This document shows positions 47,822 to 55,957 of a stretch of DNA of 64,000 nucleotides, piece after piece. A program made the translations under genes and the position numbers. Under the pieces are notes generated by a model, which was given only the letters and a program-made list of their open reading frames with translations, was not told the DNA's origin and ran no database searches. Source of the DNA: Ruegeria sp. THAF33 (GTDB lineage: Bacteria; Pseudomonadota; Alphaproteobacteria; Rhodobacterales; Rhodobacteraceae); assembly GCF_009363615.1 (NCBI RefSeq), contig NZ_CP045384.1, positions 3,222,501 to 3,286,500 on the forward strand. The letters run 5' to 3'. Each line of letters begins with the position of its first letter. The first letter of the stretch is position 1.

Positions 47822-49219
47822 TCACACCTGGATGCGCGTGTTGGATCCCGACGGGACCGGGGTGTCACCCTTCTGTGCATCAATCAGTTTGCGTGGCCAG
47901 GTCACCTTGACGATTGCCCCGCGCCGTTCAGGATTGTCGGTCAGATGCTGGTAGGGGTCCGAGCCATTGGCGAATTCCAGTTCGGCGCCGCTGCGTTCCA
48001 GCAGGGTTTTGGCGATGAACAATCCCAGGCCCATGCCTTCGTATTCCGGGCGTGCTCTCTGATCGGATTCCGCCCGTCTGCGACGCATAAAGGGGTCGCC
48101 GATGCGTCCGATCATGTGGGGCGGGTATCCACGCCCGTCATCCATGATGCTGACGGTGATCCTGCCGTCGGTCCATTCGGCCTCGACCCAGACATTTGCA
48201 CGGGCGAAATCCACCGCATTCTGAATCAGGTTGCGCAACCCGTGAATGATCTCGGGTTTGCGCAGGATCGAGGGCTGCTGAACATCCCCGTCCTGCGCGG
48301 GGCCTTCTGAAAAATGAACCTCTTTGCCGCGACCGACATGTGGTTCGGCCGCTTCGTTCACCACTGTCGAAAGCGGCGCCTGCCGCAGATGCAGATCATC
48401 TTTGCCCGCCCGCCCCATGTCGCGCAGAATGTCACGGCAACGGTCTGCCTGCTCGCGGATCAAAGCGGCGTCTTCTTTCAGGTCCGGGCGGTCGTCAAGT
48501 TCTTCGATCAGTTCCGCGCTGGTCAGTTTTATCGTCGCCAGAGGCGTGCCCAGTTCATGCGCGGCAGCGGCAACGACGCCCCCCAGATCGGTCAGTTTCT
48601 GTTCGCGCGCCAGCGCCATATGCGTGGCGGCCAGCGCTTCGGACATGGATTGGACTTCGGAACTGACGCGGTGGGAATAGGCGCCGATGAAGACGATGGC
48701 GATTACGATCGCGGCCCAGTTTCCAAACAGAAGGATATCGGGGATATCCAGAACAAGCCCCAGACTTGTCCGCAACGGAAGGTGAAATTCCGCCAGCACA
48801 GTTGTCAGAACGATTGCGACGGCGCCGACAATCAGGGTCGATCGTGTGCTCATGACATTGGCTGAAATCGTGACCGGGCCCAGCAGAAGCAGCGCAAACG
48901 GATTGTTCAGCCCGCCTGTCAAGTACAGCAGAATTGACAATTGCAGCAGGTCGAACAGAACCATCAGGAAGTTTTCAAACTCGGTCAGGCGCTTGTTCTG
49001 CGGAAACAGCAATATGGCAGTCAGGTTGCCCATGACCGAGATTCCGATGGCCAGGTAACACAGGCCCAGTTCCAGCTGCACGTCATAGTATCGCTGGGCC
49101 ACCGTGATTGCGGTGAGCTGGCCGATGATGGCCACCCATCGCAAAAGGATCAGGGTCCGTAGACGAATCCAGCTGCTGCGTTCCTGGCCGCGCCAAAAAG
49201 TCTGATTGGATTCTGCCAT
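47822..49219 (-). CDS. regB: Redox sensor histidine kinase RegB/PrrB/ActS
   Basis: The 465-residue membrane kinase has about six N-terminal membrane segments, the quinone-binding motif GGLNNPF (residues 102-108), the autophosphorylated His221 in AAAHELGTPLA, and the redox-active cysteine region QADRCRDILRDMG (Cys261), all conserved in RegB. The ATPase domain has GRGYPPHMIGRIGDPF and GMGLGLFIAKTLL. RegB controls photosynthesis, respiration, CO2 and N2 fixation genes in this group. It faces senC and regA, the classical gene order. Confidence 0.95.
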   Translation of the reverse strand: MAESNQTFWRGQERSSWIRLRTLILLRWVAIIGQLTAITVAQRYYDVQLELGLCYLAIGISVMGNLTAILLFPQNKRLTEFENFLMVLFDLLQLSILLYLTGGLNNPFALLLLGPVTISANVMSTRSTLIVGAVAIVLTTVLAEFHLPLRTSLGLVLDIPDILLFGNWAAIVIAIVFIGAYSHRVSSEVQSMSEALAATHMALAREQKLTDLGGVVAAAAHELGTPLATIKLTSAELIEELDDRPDLKEDAALIREQADRCRDILRDMGRAGKDDLHLRQAPLSTVVNEAAEPHVGRGKEVHFSEGPAQDGDVQQPSILRKPEIIHGLRNLIQNAVDFARANVWVEAEWTDGRITVSIMDDGRGYPPHMIGRIGDPFMRRRRAESDQRARPEYEGMGLGLFIAKTLLERSGAELEFANGSDPYQHLTDNPERRGAIVKVTWPRKLIDAQKGDTPVPSGSNTRIQV

Positions 49220-49309
49220 CGGTCGCTTATGTCCTGTTGCATCGGCTGGTCATCTTGATAGGTGTCCCGGCCGGAACGATCAACAACCCCTTGAGACCGG
49301 ATAATCGAA

Positions 49310-49936
49310 ATGACCCGCCTTCTCGCAATTCTCGCAACTGTTGTTCTGGCTATCGGACTTGGGGCCATGTGGATTCTGACGCGGGGTGGCGGGTCCGATG
49401 ACAAATTCGCGCAATGCCGGTCCAGCCAGATCGCCGGGGGTGCCGCCGCAATTGGTGGACCATTTGAACTGGTGAACGGCAAAGGCGAGACGGTTACGGA
49501 CAAAGATGTGATTACCGAACCGACGCTGGTTTACTTCGGATACACGTTCTGCCCGGACGTTTGCCCCTTCGACATGTCCCGCAACGCCGACGCTGTCGAT
49601 ATTCTGGCTGAACGCGGGCTTTCGGTGACACCTTTGTTCATCTCGATTGACCCGGATCGCGATACGCCCGAAGTCATGGCTGACTATGCTTTCAATCTCG
49701 GGGGCAAGACGATCGCCCTGACCGGCTCGCCAGAACAGGTCAAGGCGGCCAGCAAGGCCTACAAGACCTATTACAAGGCGCATGACAAGGGCGATGAATT
49801 CTATCTGGTTGACCATTCCACATTTACCTATCTGGTTACACCCGAAGATGGATTTCTGGAGTTCTTCAAGCGCGAAGACACGGCCGAACAGATGGCGGAC
49901 AAGGTTGAATGCTTCCTGAAGCAGGCCGCGTCGTAA
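49310..49936 (+). CDS. senC: SCO1/SenC/PrrC family copper chaperone
   Basis: The 208-residue protein has an N-terminal membrane anchor (LLAILATVVLAIGLGAMWIL) and a thioredoxin-like domain with the copper-binding CxxxC in GYTFCPDVCPFDMSR; the later copper-binding His should be in YLVDHSTFTYL. It assists assembly of the CuA centre of cytochrome c oxidase. It lies between regB (divergent) and regA, as in Rhodobacter. Confidence 0.94.
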   Translation: MTRLLAILATVVLAIGLGAMWILTRGGGSDDKFAQCRSSQIAGGAAAIGGPFELVNGKGETVTDKDVITEPTLVYFGYTFCPDVCPFDMSRNADAVDILAERGLSVTPLFISIDPDRDTPEVMADYAFNLGGKTIALTGSPEQVKAASKAYKTYYKAHDKGDEFYLVDHSTFTYLVTPEDGFLEFFKREDTAEQMADKVECFLKQAAS

Positions 49937-49945
49937 CAAGGTTGT

Positions 49946-49973
49946 TTGACCTTTGTTCCCGCGCTGCTATTAC
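49946..49973 (+). promoter_or_regulatory. Candidate regA promoter
   Basis: TTGACC (49946-49951) and TATTAC (49968-49973) are spaced by 16 nt, about 45 bp before the regA ATG. This would let regA be transcribed independently of senC. Confidence 0.45.
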
Positions 49974-50016
49974 TCATGTTCGAGCCAAAGGCATGAAATA
50001 GCGAAAGACCTAACAT

Positions 50017-50571
50017 ATGGCAGACACTTCTCAGCTTGACATCGGCCCTGACAAATCCCTGCTTTTGGTTGATGATGACGAGCCGTTTCTGAGACGTTTG
50101 GCCAAGGCCATGGAAAAGCGTGGCTTCGAGGTTGAGACCGCAGGATCCGTCGCGGCAGGGCGCGCGATATCCACCGCCCGGCCCCCGGCTTATGCCGTTG
50201 TCGATCTGCGGCTTGAGGATGGCAACGGATTGGACGTTGTCGAGGTATTGCGGGAAAAACGCCCTGACAGCCGTGTCGTTGTTCTGACCGGATATGGTGC
50301 GATCGCGACCGCTGTCGCGGCTGTCAAGATCGGCGCGACCGACTATTTGTCAAAGCCAGCCGATGCCACCGACATCACGAACGCGTTGCTGGCAAAGGGT
50401 GACGAGATGCCCCCGCCGCCGGAAAACCCCATGAGCGCGGACCGTGTGCGCTGGGAACATATCCAGCGCGTCTATGAGCTGTGTGACCGGAATGTTTCCG
50501 AAACCGCGCGACGGTTGAATATGCATCGGCGGACGTTGCAGCGGATACTGGCGAAACGCAGCCCTCGTTAG
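50017..50571 (+). CDS. regA: Redox response regulator RegA/PrrA/ActR
   Basis: The 184-residue regulator has a receiver domain with the acidic pair DDD and phosphoacceptor Asp63 in AVVDLRLEDGNG, a proline-rich hinge (EMPPPPENP), and a Fis-type helix-turn-helix at the C-terminus (NVSETARRLNMHRRTLQRILAKR). It is the DNA-binding partner of RegB, activating or repressing redox-controlled operons. Confidence 0.96.
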   Translation: MADTSQLDIGPDKSLLLVDDDEPFLRRLAKAMEKRGFEVETAGSVAAGRAISTARPPAYAVVDLRLEDGNGLDVVEVLREKRPDSRVVVLTGYGAIATAVAAVKIGATDYLSKPADATDITNALLAKGDEMPPPPENPMSADRVRWEHIQRVYELCDRNVSETARRLNMHRRTLQRILAKRSPR

Positions 50572-50672
50572 GTCGGCCGGCCGCTCGATGACGGTTTAGT
50601 GACTTGTAACCTTGGACCCTGTCGAGGACTGTTCGGCACATCTGGAATCTTTTGTCAAAACAGGACCACTTT

Positions 50673-51044
50673 ATGATCGGATATGTGACCGTTGGCGTTT
50701 CGGACATGGAGCGCGCCAAGGACTTCTATACCAAACTTTTCGCGGACAAGGGCGCGAAAGTGGTTATAGACGCAGGCCGGATCGCGTTCATCGGCAACAA
50801 ACCCGAAGCGCCGATGCTGGCGGTCTGCGAGCCCTACGACGGTGATGCCTGCGCCGCCGGAAATGGCAACATGGTCGCCTTTGCAGCCGACTCCAAGGAT
50901 GAGGTCAAGGAACTATATGACAAGGCAATCAGCCTGGGTGCGGTGGACGAAGGCGAACCTGGTCAACGCGTCCCCGACAGGTTCTATGGTGCCTATCTGC
51001 GTGACCCGGATGGCAACAAACTGTGCTTCTACGTCTTTGGCTGA
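50673..51044 (+). CDS. VOC (glyoxalase/dioxygenase fold) family protein
   Basis: The 123-residue protein is a single VOC fold, with VTVGVSDMERAKDFYTKLF at the N-terminus and GAYLRDPDGNKLCFYVFG at the C-terminus. The reaction is unknown. The ATG at 50673 (MIGYVTVGV) is chosen because AGGA lies 7-8 nt upstream; a TTG at 50652 is the alternative. Confidence 0.85.
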   Translation: MIGYVTVGVSDMERAKDFYTKLFADKGAKVVIDAGRIAFIGNKPEAPMLAVCEPYDGDACAAGNGNMVAFAADSKDEVKELYDKAISLGAVDEGEPGQRVPDRFYGAYLRDPDGNKLCFYVFG

Positions 51045-51122
51045 AACGGCGTGAACACAAACCCTGCCCAAGTTTCAGACAAGTCTGCGGGCAGCGGTGC
51101 TTACCGTACCCATTCAGTACCT

Positions 51123-51836
51123 TCAGGGTGAGCAGGAAATTTCTGCGCAGAGCTGCCGCGCCAGCTGACGATATCCGATTGCGTTGGGATGCAACCCGTC
51201 TGATGTCCAGTCGGCGGTGTTCTCGGCGAAACCGTCCGGCGGGGTCAGAAACGTGCAGTTCGCCATATCCTGACAGGCCTGTTGTGCAGCCGAATTGAAG
51301 GCCGTTCGAAACGCCTCTTGTTCCGCGGTCCAGTTTGCACCGGTGACGGGCAACACAGCACGCCAGATCAACCTGTCAGCAGGTATGAACAGGGCCTTCA
51401 ACTGTGCGACATAGCCTGCAATCTTCTCTGGCGGTGTGGCGGTCAGAGCGTCATTGACCCCGATTCCCAGATACCATGTCGGAACATGGGCAATCAGTTC
51501 CGGTTTTGCCCGTGCGATCAGGCCCGGGGCGGTGTCGCGGCTGATCCCAAGATTCAGCGAGTTGGGCAGGATGTTGCTGGTCAACCACCCTTCGATTATC
51601 GAATCGCCGATGAAAGCGATCTGAATATCCGGTGAGGCGAGCGCCTGAGAAATCGGCCGCTCGTGCAGCCAGACCATGAGCTTGTAGTGATCGGTTTCCG
51701 TGACCGGGACATGTGTGCCCGAGATTTTTCTGAGCGCCTTCGAGACATACCCGGTTTCGACCAACGCTGCCGCAAGACCAACAGTCAGCACGACATTGAC
51801 GACAAGCAAAACTCGGGTTCCGGTTTTTGTTTTCAT
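51123..51836 (-). CDS. SGNH/GDSL hydrolase, membrane-anchored or secreted
   Basis: The 237-residue protein has an N-terminal hydrophobic segment (VLLVVNVVLTVGLAAALVETGYV), the nucleophile block FIGDSIIEGW, the Gly/Asn blocks (LGISRDTAPGLIAR, GIGVNDAL) and the C-terminal catalytic DGLHPNAIGY. It is likely a periplasmic esterase or lipase of unknown substrate. It converges with the VOC gene. Confidence 0.88.
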   Translation of the reverse strand: MKTKTGTRVLLVVNVVLTVGLAAALVETGYVSKALRKISGTHVPVTETDHYKLMVWLHERPISQALASPDIQIAFIGDSIIEGWLTSNILPNSLNLGISRDTAPGLIARAKPELIAHVPTWYLGIGVNDALTATPPEKIAGYVAQLKALFIPADRLIWRAVLPVTGANWTAEQEAFRTAFNSAAQQACQDMANCTFLTPPDGFAENTADWTSDGLHPNAIGYRQLARQLCAEISCSP

Positions 51837-51887
51837 CTTTCTTCCACCAGTTCCCCCGTACCACTCACCGCATTCGGAAAGCGCCTC

Positions 51888-52481
51888 TCAGATCTGAGCG
51901 ATCAATTCTGCGTGCCGCGCCGTAAAGGCGTGCCGCACCTCGACCGGGGGTCGCAGCCTGATCTGTAAACCCGCCACGATCCCCCTGTCCGGGCGGCCAA
52001 AGAATTTCGTGGCTTCGGCCTCGGAAAACCCGGCAATCTGTGTCGCCTCCATCCAGGCGCTGATCTTGTCGGCCTTCTTGATCTGGCGCTTCACCGTTTT
52101 TGGGACCTCAGCCGGTAGTCCAAACCGTATATGGATTGCTGCCGCCAGCCGGTCGTCCAACGCGCCGTAGTCTGGGCCGACGGCGGATTTCACGGGTGAG
52201 ATCATATCGCCGATCACATATTCGGGCGCGTCATGTAACAGGGCCGCCAAACGCCATTTCATGGGTGCTTTGGGGGCAATACGGCCAAAAATCTCTTCAA
52301 CCAGCAGGGAATGTTCGGCCACGGAATAAGCGAAATCGCCGTTTGTCTGACCGTTCCAACGAGCGACAAAGGCAAGGCCGTGTGCGATGTCTTCAATCTC
52401 GATATCCACCGGTGTCGGGTCCAGAAGGTCCAGCCTGCGGCCCGACAGCATCCTTTGCCACGCTCTGGGTTGTGTTGCCAT
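51888..52481 (-). CDS. HD-domain hydrolase, YfbR-like 5'-nucleotidase
   Basis: The 197-residue HD protein has a first metal-ligand His in SVAEHSLLVEEI, the HD pair in ALLHDAPEYVIGDMISPVK, and a later Asp in KADKISAWMEA, the arrangement in YfbR 5'-deoxynucleotidases. YfbR removes phosphate from dNMPs. The ATG at 52481 is preferred (MATQPRAWQRML), with AAGG upstream. Confidence 0.85.
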   Translation of the reverse strand: MATQPRAWQRMLSGRRLDLLDPTPVDIEIEDIAHGLAFVARWNGQTNGDFAYSVAEHSLLVEEIFGRIAPKAPMKWRLAALLHDAPEYVIGDMISPVKSAVGPDYGALDDRLAAAIHIRFGLPAEVPKTVKRQIKKADKISAWMEATQIAGFSEAEATKFFGRPDRGIVAGLQIRLRPPVEVRHAFTARHAELIAQI

Positions 52482-52620
52482 TCTGCCATGCCTTGTGAAG
52501 TTGGACACGTTCAATTCGCGTTTTTATGGTATGATGTACCTGTCTGGATCACACGCTGCCAACATTTTCTTGAGCGTTCGTGCTTTGAAACGGCGCGGTA
52601 TGATCCCGACATTGAAGACT

Positions 52621-52654
52621 GAGGGGGGTGCATTCTCCTCCCAGTGTGCCCCTC
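52621..52654 (+). other. Hairpin in the leader of a small secreted-protein gene
   Basis: GAGGGG (52621-52626) pairs with CCCCTC (52649-52654) about 33 bp upstream of the ATG. It may be a leader structure or a weak terminator. The rest of 52482-52687 shows no gene. Confidence 0.35.
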
Positions 52655-52687
52655 TCGAACTGAAACACGTATCGAAAGGAGCACCCT

Positions 52688-53002
52688 ATGTTCAAACGTT
52701 TATTCGCAATCGCACTGACCTTCGGAATGGCCGCCACCGCGCCGCCTGCCTTTGCCCAGAATTGTGCGGCACGGGATCACATCATATCCAAATTGCAGGA
52801 GAATTATGCCGAGGAATTGGCCTTTGGCGGCTTGCAAAAAACACGCGGCGCGCAAGCGGTGATGGAGGTTTGGACCTCGAAAGAAACTGGAAGTTATACC
52901 GTTTTGGTAACCAATGCGAACGGTATCAGTTGTATTGTTGCCGTTGGCACCGATTTTTTTGAAGCGATACCAAAGATCGAAATTGAAGGCACACCAAGCT
53001 GA
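52688..53002 (+). CDS. Small secreted protein of unknown function
   Basis: The 104-residue precursor has a signal peptide ([23 protein letters not shown], cleavage likely before Gln24) and a mature part with two cysteines (in QNCAARD and GISCIVAV) that could form a disulfide in the periplasm. AAAGGAGCA precedes the ATG. I do not recognise the family. It lies between the divergent YfbR-like gene and ahcY and is preceded by a leader hairpin. Confidence 0.75.
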   Translation: MFKRLFAIALTFGMAATAPPAFAQNCAARDHIISKLQENYAEELAFGGLQKTRGAQAVMEVWTSKETGSYTVLVTNANGISCIVAVGTDFFEAIPKIEIEGTPS

Positions 53003-53024
53003 TATTGGCCTTATCGTTTCCGAC

Positions 53025-53081
53025 CACAGTCTTCAAAGTTGCCACCTGCCCCAAGGAATGCTAGGGGCAGCGAGGACTGTG
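53025..53081 (+). promoter_or_regulatory. Nested hairpins in the ahcY leader (possible cis-regulatory RNA)
   Basis: The outer arms CACAGTC (53025-53031) and GACTGTG (53075-53081) enclose a perfect inner stem CTGCCCC (53046-53052) / GGGGCAG (53064-53070). The structure ends 25 nt before the ahcY start, just before the ribosome site GGAG (53096-53099). It does not match the SAH (ahcY) riboswitch or SAM/SAH consensus as I remember them. Control of ahcY translation by this RNA is inference. Confidence 0.5.
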
Positions 53082-53105
53082 AATTACCGGAAAATGGAGC
53101 ACCTG

Positions 53106-54494
53106 ATGGCCGGGGACTATATCGTTAAAGACATTTCATTGGCTGGCTTTGGCCGCAAAGAGCTGGACATAGCCGAAACCGAGATGCCGGGCCTGATGTC
53201 CCTGCGCGCGGAATACGGCGACAGCAAGCCGTTGAAAGGGGCGCGCATCGTCGGGTCGTTGCACATGACCATCCAGACGGGCGTTCTGATCGAAACGCTG
53301 GTGGCGCTGGGCGCGGATGTGCGCTGGGCGTCGTGCAACATCTTCTCGACCCAGGACCACGCCGCCGCCGCGATTGCCGAGGCGGGTATTCCCGTCTTCG
53401 CCGTCAAGGGCCAGACACTGGAAGAGCACTGGGATTATCTGGACAAATCTTTCCTGTTCGAGGAAGGCCCGAACATGATCCTGGATGATGGCGGCGATGC
53501 AACGCTGTACATCCTGCTGGGTGCCCGTGCCGAAGCGGGCGAGGACATCATCCCTGTTCCGGGTTCGGAAGAGGAAGAGGTGATCAAGAAGCAGATCGCC
53601 AAGCGTATGGCGGCAAGCCCGGGCTGGTTCACAAAGATGCGGGACCAGATCAAGGGTGTTTCCGAGGAAACCACCACCGGAGTGAACCGCCTGTATCAGC
53701 TGGTGAAAGACGGCCACCTGCCGTTCCCGGCGATCAACGTGAATGACAGCGTCACCAAGTCGAAATTCGACAACAAATACGGCTGCAAGGAATCGCTGGT
53801 CGACGGTATCCGCCGCGCCACCGACACGATGATGGCCGGCAAGGTTGCAGTGGTCTGCGGTTACGGTGATGTGGGCAAAGGCTCGGCCGCGTCGTTGCGC
53901 GGTGCTGGTGCCCGTGTGAAAGTCACCGAAGTCGACCCGATCTGCGCCCTGCAAGCCGCGATGGACGGTTTCGAAGTGACCCTGCTGGAAGACGAAGTCG
54001 CCAGCGCGGATATCTTCATCACGACCACCGGCAACAAGGACGTGATCCGCATCGAGCATATGCGCGAGATGAAGGACATGGCCATCGTCGGCAACATCGG
54101 CCACTTCGACAACGAAATTCAGGTGGCCAGCCTGAAGAACCACAAATGGACCAACATCAAGGAACAGGTGGACATGATCGAGATGCCCTCGGGCAACCGC
54201 ATCATCCTGTTGTCCGAAGGCCGTCTGCTGAACCTGGGCAACGCCACCGGGCACCCGTCCTTCGTGATGTCGGCCTCGTTCACCAACCAGGTTCTGGCCC
54301 AGATCGAGCTGTTCACCAAGGGTGACCAGTACGAGAACAAGGTCTACATCCTGCCCAAGCATCTGGATGAGAAAGTGGCCCGCCTGCATCTGGATCGCAT
54401 CGGCGTGAAGCTGACCCAGATGGATGCGGATCAGGCCGCTTACATCGGTGTCAAACCGGAAGGTCCGTACAAGCCGGAACACTACCGCTACTGA
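53106..54494 (+). CDS. ahcY: Adenosylhomocysteinase (SAH hydrolase)
   Basis: AhcY cleaves S-adenosyl-homocysteine to adenosine and homocysteine, relieving inhibition of methyltransferases. The 462-residue protein has [29 protein letters not shown], the NAD-binding [15 protein letters not shown], and [10 protein letters not shown]. The ATG at 53106 is chosen because GGAG lies 6 nt upstream; ATG at 53094 is less likely. It is preceded by a structured leader. Confidence 0.97.
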   Translation: MAGDYIVKDISLAGFGRKELDIAETEMPGLMSLRAEYGDSKPLKGARIVGSLHMTIQTGVLIETLVALGADVRWASCNIFSTQDHAAAAIAEAGIPVFAVKGQTLEEHWDYLDKSFLFEEGPNMILDDGGDATLYILLGARAEAGEDIIPVPGSEEEEVIKKQIAKRMAASPGWFTKMRDQIKGVSEETTTGVNRLYQLVKDGHLPFPAINVNDSVTKSKFDNKYGCKESLVDGIRRATDTMMAGKVAVVCGYGDVGKGSAASLRGAGARVKVTEVDPICALQAAMDGFEVTLLEDEVASADIFITTTGNKDVIRIEHMREMKDMAIVGNIGHFDNEIQVASLKNHKWTNIKEQVDMIEMPSGNRIILLSEGRLLNLGNATGHPSFVMSASFTNQVLAQIELFTKGDQYENKVYILPKHLDEKVARLHLDRIGVKLTQMDADQAAYIGVKPEGPYKPEHYRY

Positions 54495-54507
54495 TCGCCG
54501 TCTGGGT

Positions 54508-55257
54508 ATGACGCAGAAATCTGGGCGCCGCCGGTATTTGTACCTGGCGGCGTCTTTCTTTTTCAGGCTGGCGGTTGTTGTGATCCTTTTGGGCGGTGGT
54601 GTCTGGTGGGTGTTGGCGCATCCCGAAACGCCGATACCGTCACATTGGAACCCGTTGCGTGATCTGAAGGTAACCGCCCCGATTACACCCGTCACCAAGC
54701 TCCAACTGAACCGCGCACTGGCCAGCGAAGCACAGTGTCGGGCCGCTCTGGAAGACGCAGGTGTTCGGTTTGAGGCGATGGCGGACTTGGTTGTCGATCA
54801 GAATTGCGGCATCGCCGGTCGGGGTCGTCTGACCAAATTGGTGACATCAGGGATTGAGGATGTTGAAACCAGTTGCGCCACGGCTTTGCGCCTGACCATG
54901 TGGGAACATCACGTCGTGCAGCCCGCCGCACGCGATCTGCTTGGGACCACCGTTTCCCGATTGCGCCACATCGGCAGTTACAATTGCCGCCCCATGCGCA
55001 CTGCGCAGGGTGAAAACAGTGGGTGGAGCAGCCATGCCCGCGCGGATTCGATAGATATCGTCGGTGTGGATACCTTTGACGGTCGGACGCTGACCTTGTT
55101 GTCAAACTGGCAGGGCTCGGGACCGGAAGGCGCCTTTTTTCGACGGATCTGGCGCGGGGCCTGCGGTTGGTTTCGCGTGGTTCTTGGGCCCGATTTCAAT
55201 CGTTTGCACGCGGATCATTTCCACTTGCAAGGCCCGGGGTGGGGCTATTGCCGCTAG
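54508..55257 (+). CDS. Extensin-like C-terminal domain protein
   Basis: The 249-residue protein has a membrane segment near the N-terminus (LAVVVILLGGGVWWVL) and an extensin-like domain: CRAALEDAGVRF, NCGIAGRG, IGSYNCRPM, SSHARADSIDIVGV and HADHFHLQGPGWGYCR. The His/Asp pattern resembles D-alanyl-D-alanine carboxypeptidase-like (VanY/MEP) metal sites, so a cell-wall role is possible. It lies 13 bp after ahcY and may be co-transcribed. Confidence 0.82.
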   Translation: MTQKSGRRRYLYLAASFFFRLAVVVILLGGGVWWVLAHPETPIPSHWNPLRDLKVTAPITPVTKLQLNRALASEAQCRAALEDAGVRFEAMADLVVDQNCGIAGRGRLTKLVTSGIEDVETSCATALRLTMWEHHVVQPAARDLLGTTVSRLRHIGSYNCRPMRTAQGENSGWSSHARADSIDIVGVDTFDGRTLTLLSNWQGSGPEGAFFRRIWRGACGWFRVVLGPDFNRLHADHFHLQGPGWGYCR

Positions 55258-55397
55258 GCTTTTCAGCAAGAAACGTGCAGGCTGCGACCAAGGGGGAGAA
55301 ATCGCAAATTTTTTTCCTTTTGGAAAAGCCTGCGACGCGGCTAGTCTTTCGATCATCGGTAAAAGGTGCCGGGTAAACGGATCAAGGAGACTAGGAT

Positions 55398-55739
55398 ATG
55401 GGCAAGCGCGACGAGCTGATCGCCAAATACGCAGAAGACCTGAAAACCAAATGCGGGATGGACCCCGATATGGACCTGCTGACCAAGGTCACCATCGGTT
55501 GTGGTCCGGCGATCTATGACGCAGATGCGGCAACTGTCGCGGCCAGCCAGGACTCGGAACTGGAAACCGTCAAGAACAACTTCCTGATCAAAAAGCTGGG
55601 TCTGGCAGATGGCCCCGAGCTGATGGAAGGGATCAACAAAGCCATGGAAACCTACGGCATGTCCGAGCGCAACAAGTACCGTGCCGTTGTCTATTATGTT
55701 TTGACCAAGCATTTCGGAAAAGAATCCGTTTACAGCTGA
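55398..55739 (+). CDS. DUF2853 family protein
   Basis: The 113-residue mainly helical protein starts MGKRDELIAKYAEDLKTK and ends with YGMSERNKYRAVVYYVLTKHFGK, matching DUF2853. The family has no established function. A strong hairpin follows, so the gene seems monocistronic. Confidence 0.85.
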   Translation: MGKRDELIAKYAEDLKTKCGMDPDMDLLTKVTIGCGPAIYDADAATVAASQDSELETVKNNFLIKKLGLADGPELMEGINKAMETYGMSERNKYRAVVYYVLTKHFGKESVYS

Positions 55740-55758
55740 CCCGGTCGAAATCTACCAA

Positions 55759-55784
55759 ACGCCCGCCGAGATTCTGGCGGGCGT
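55759..55784 (+). terminator. Hairpin terminator after the DUF2853 gene
   Basis: A perfect 9-bp stem pairs ACGCCCGCC (55759-55767) with GGCGGGCGT (55776-55784) around an 8-nt loop, followed by a mixed T/A tail (ACTTAATTT). Confidence 0.7.
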
Positions 55785-55957
55785 ACTTAATTTGAGTTTC
55801 AATTTAAAGACTTGGCATTTGAAACCAAGGGTGCGGCTGGGCTAAGTTCAACCTGTGACCAGGACGGTCAGAACTAGATATTTCCATACGCGTGTGGTGA
55901 GTAGGGAGCACGCGGGGGTAGGGAAGGTTCTGTATCGTCAGAGCCTTCCCTCGTTTC
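55785..55957. other. Intergenic stretch with an isolated 12-bp hairpin
   Basis: Beyond the DUF2853 terminator I find no coding frame. At 55920-55951 a long stem (GGGAAGG...CCTTCCC with TCTG/CAGA inside) is followed by CGTTTCTTA on the plus strand. It may terminate a small RNA or protect the 3' end of the minus-strand gene that follows. Confidence 0.35.

Noticed and set aside
53025..53105. Assignment of the ahcY leader to the SAH riboswitch family
   Set aside because: The conserved core sequence of that family, as I recall it, is not visible, and the stem lengths differ. I keep it only as an unclassified structured leader.
53136..54698. Long open frame (about 520 codons) antisense to ahcY
   Set aside because: It mirrors the ahcY codons, lacks domain features and has no ribosome site. 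It is a shadow of the real gene.
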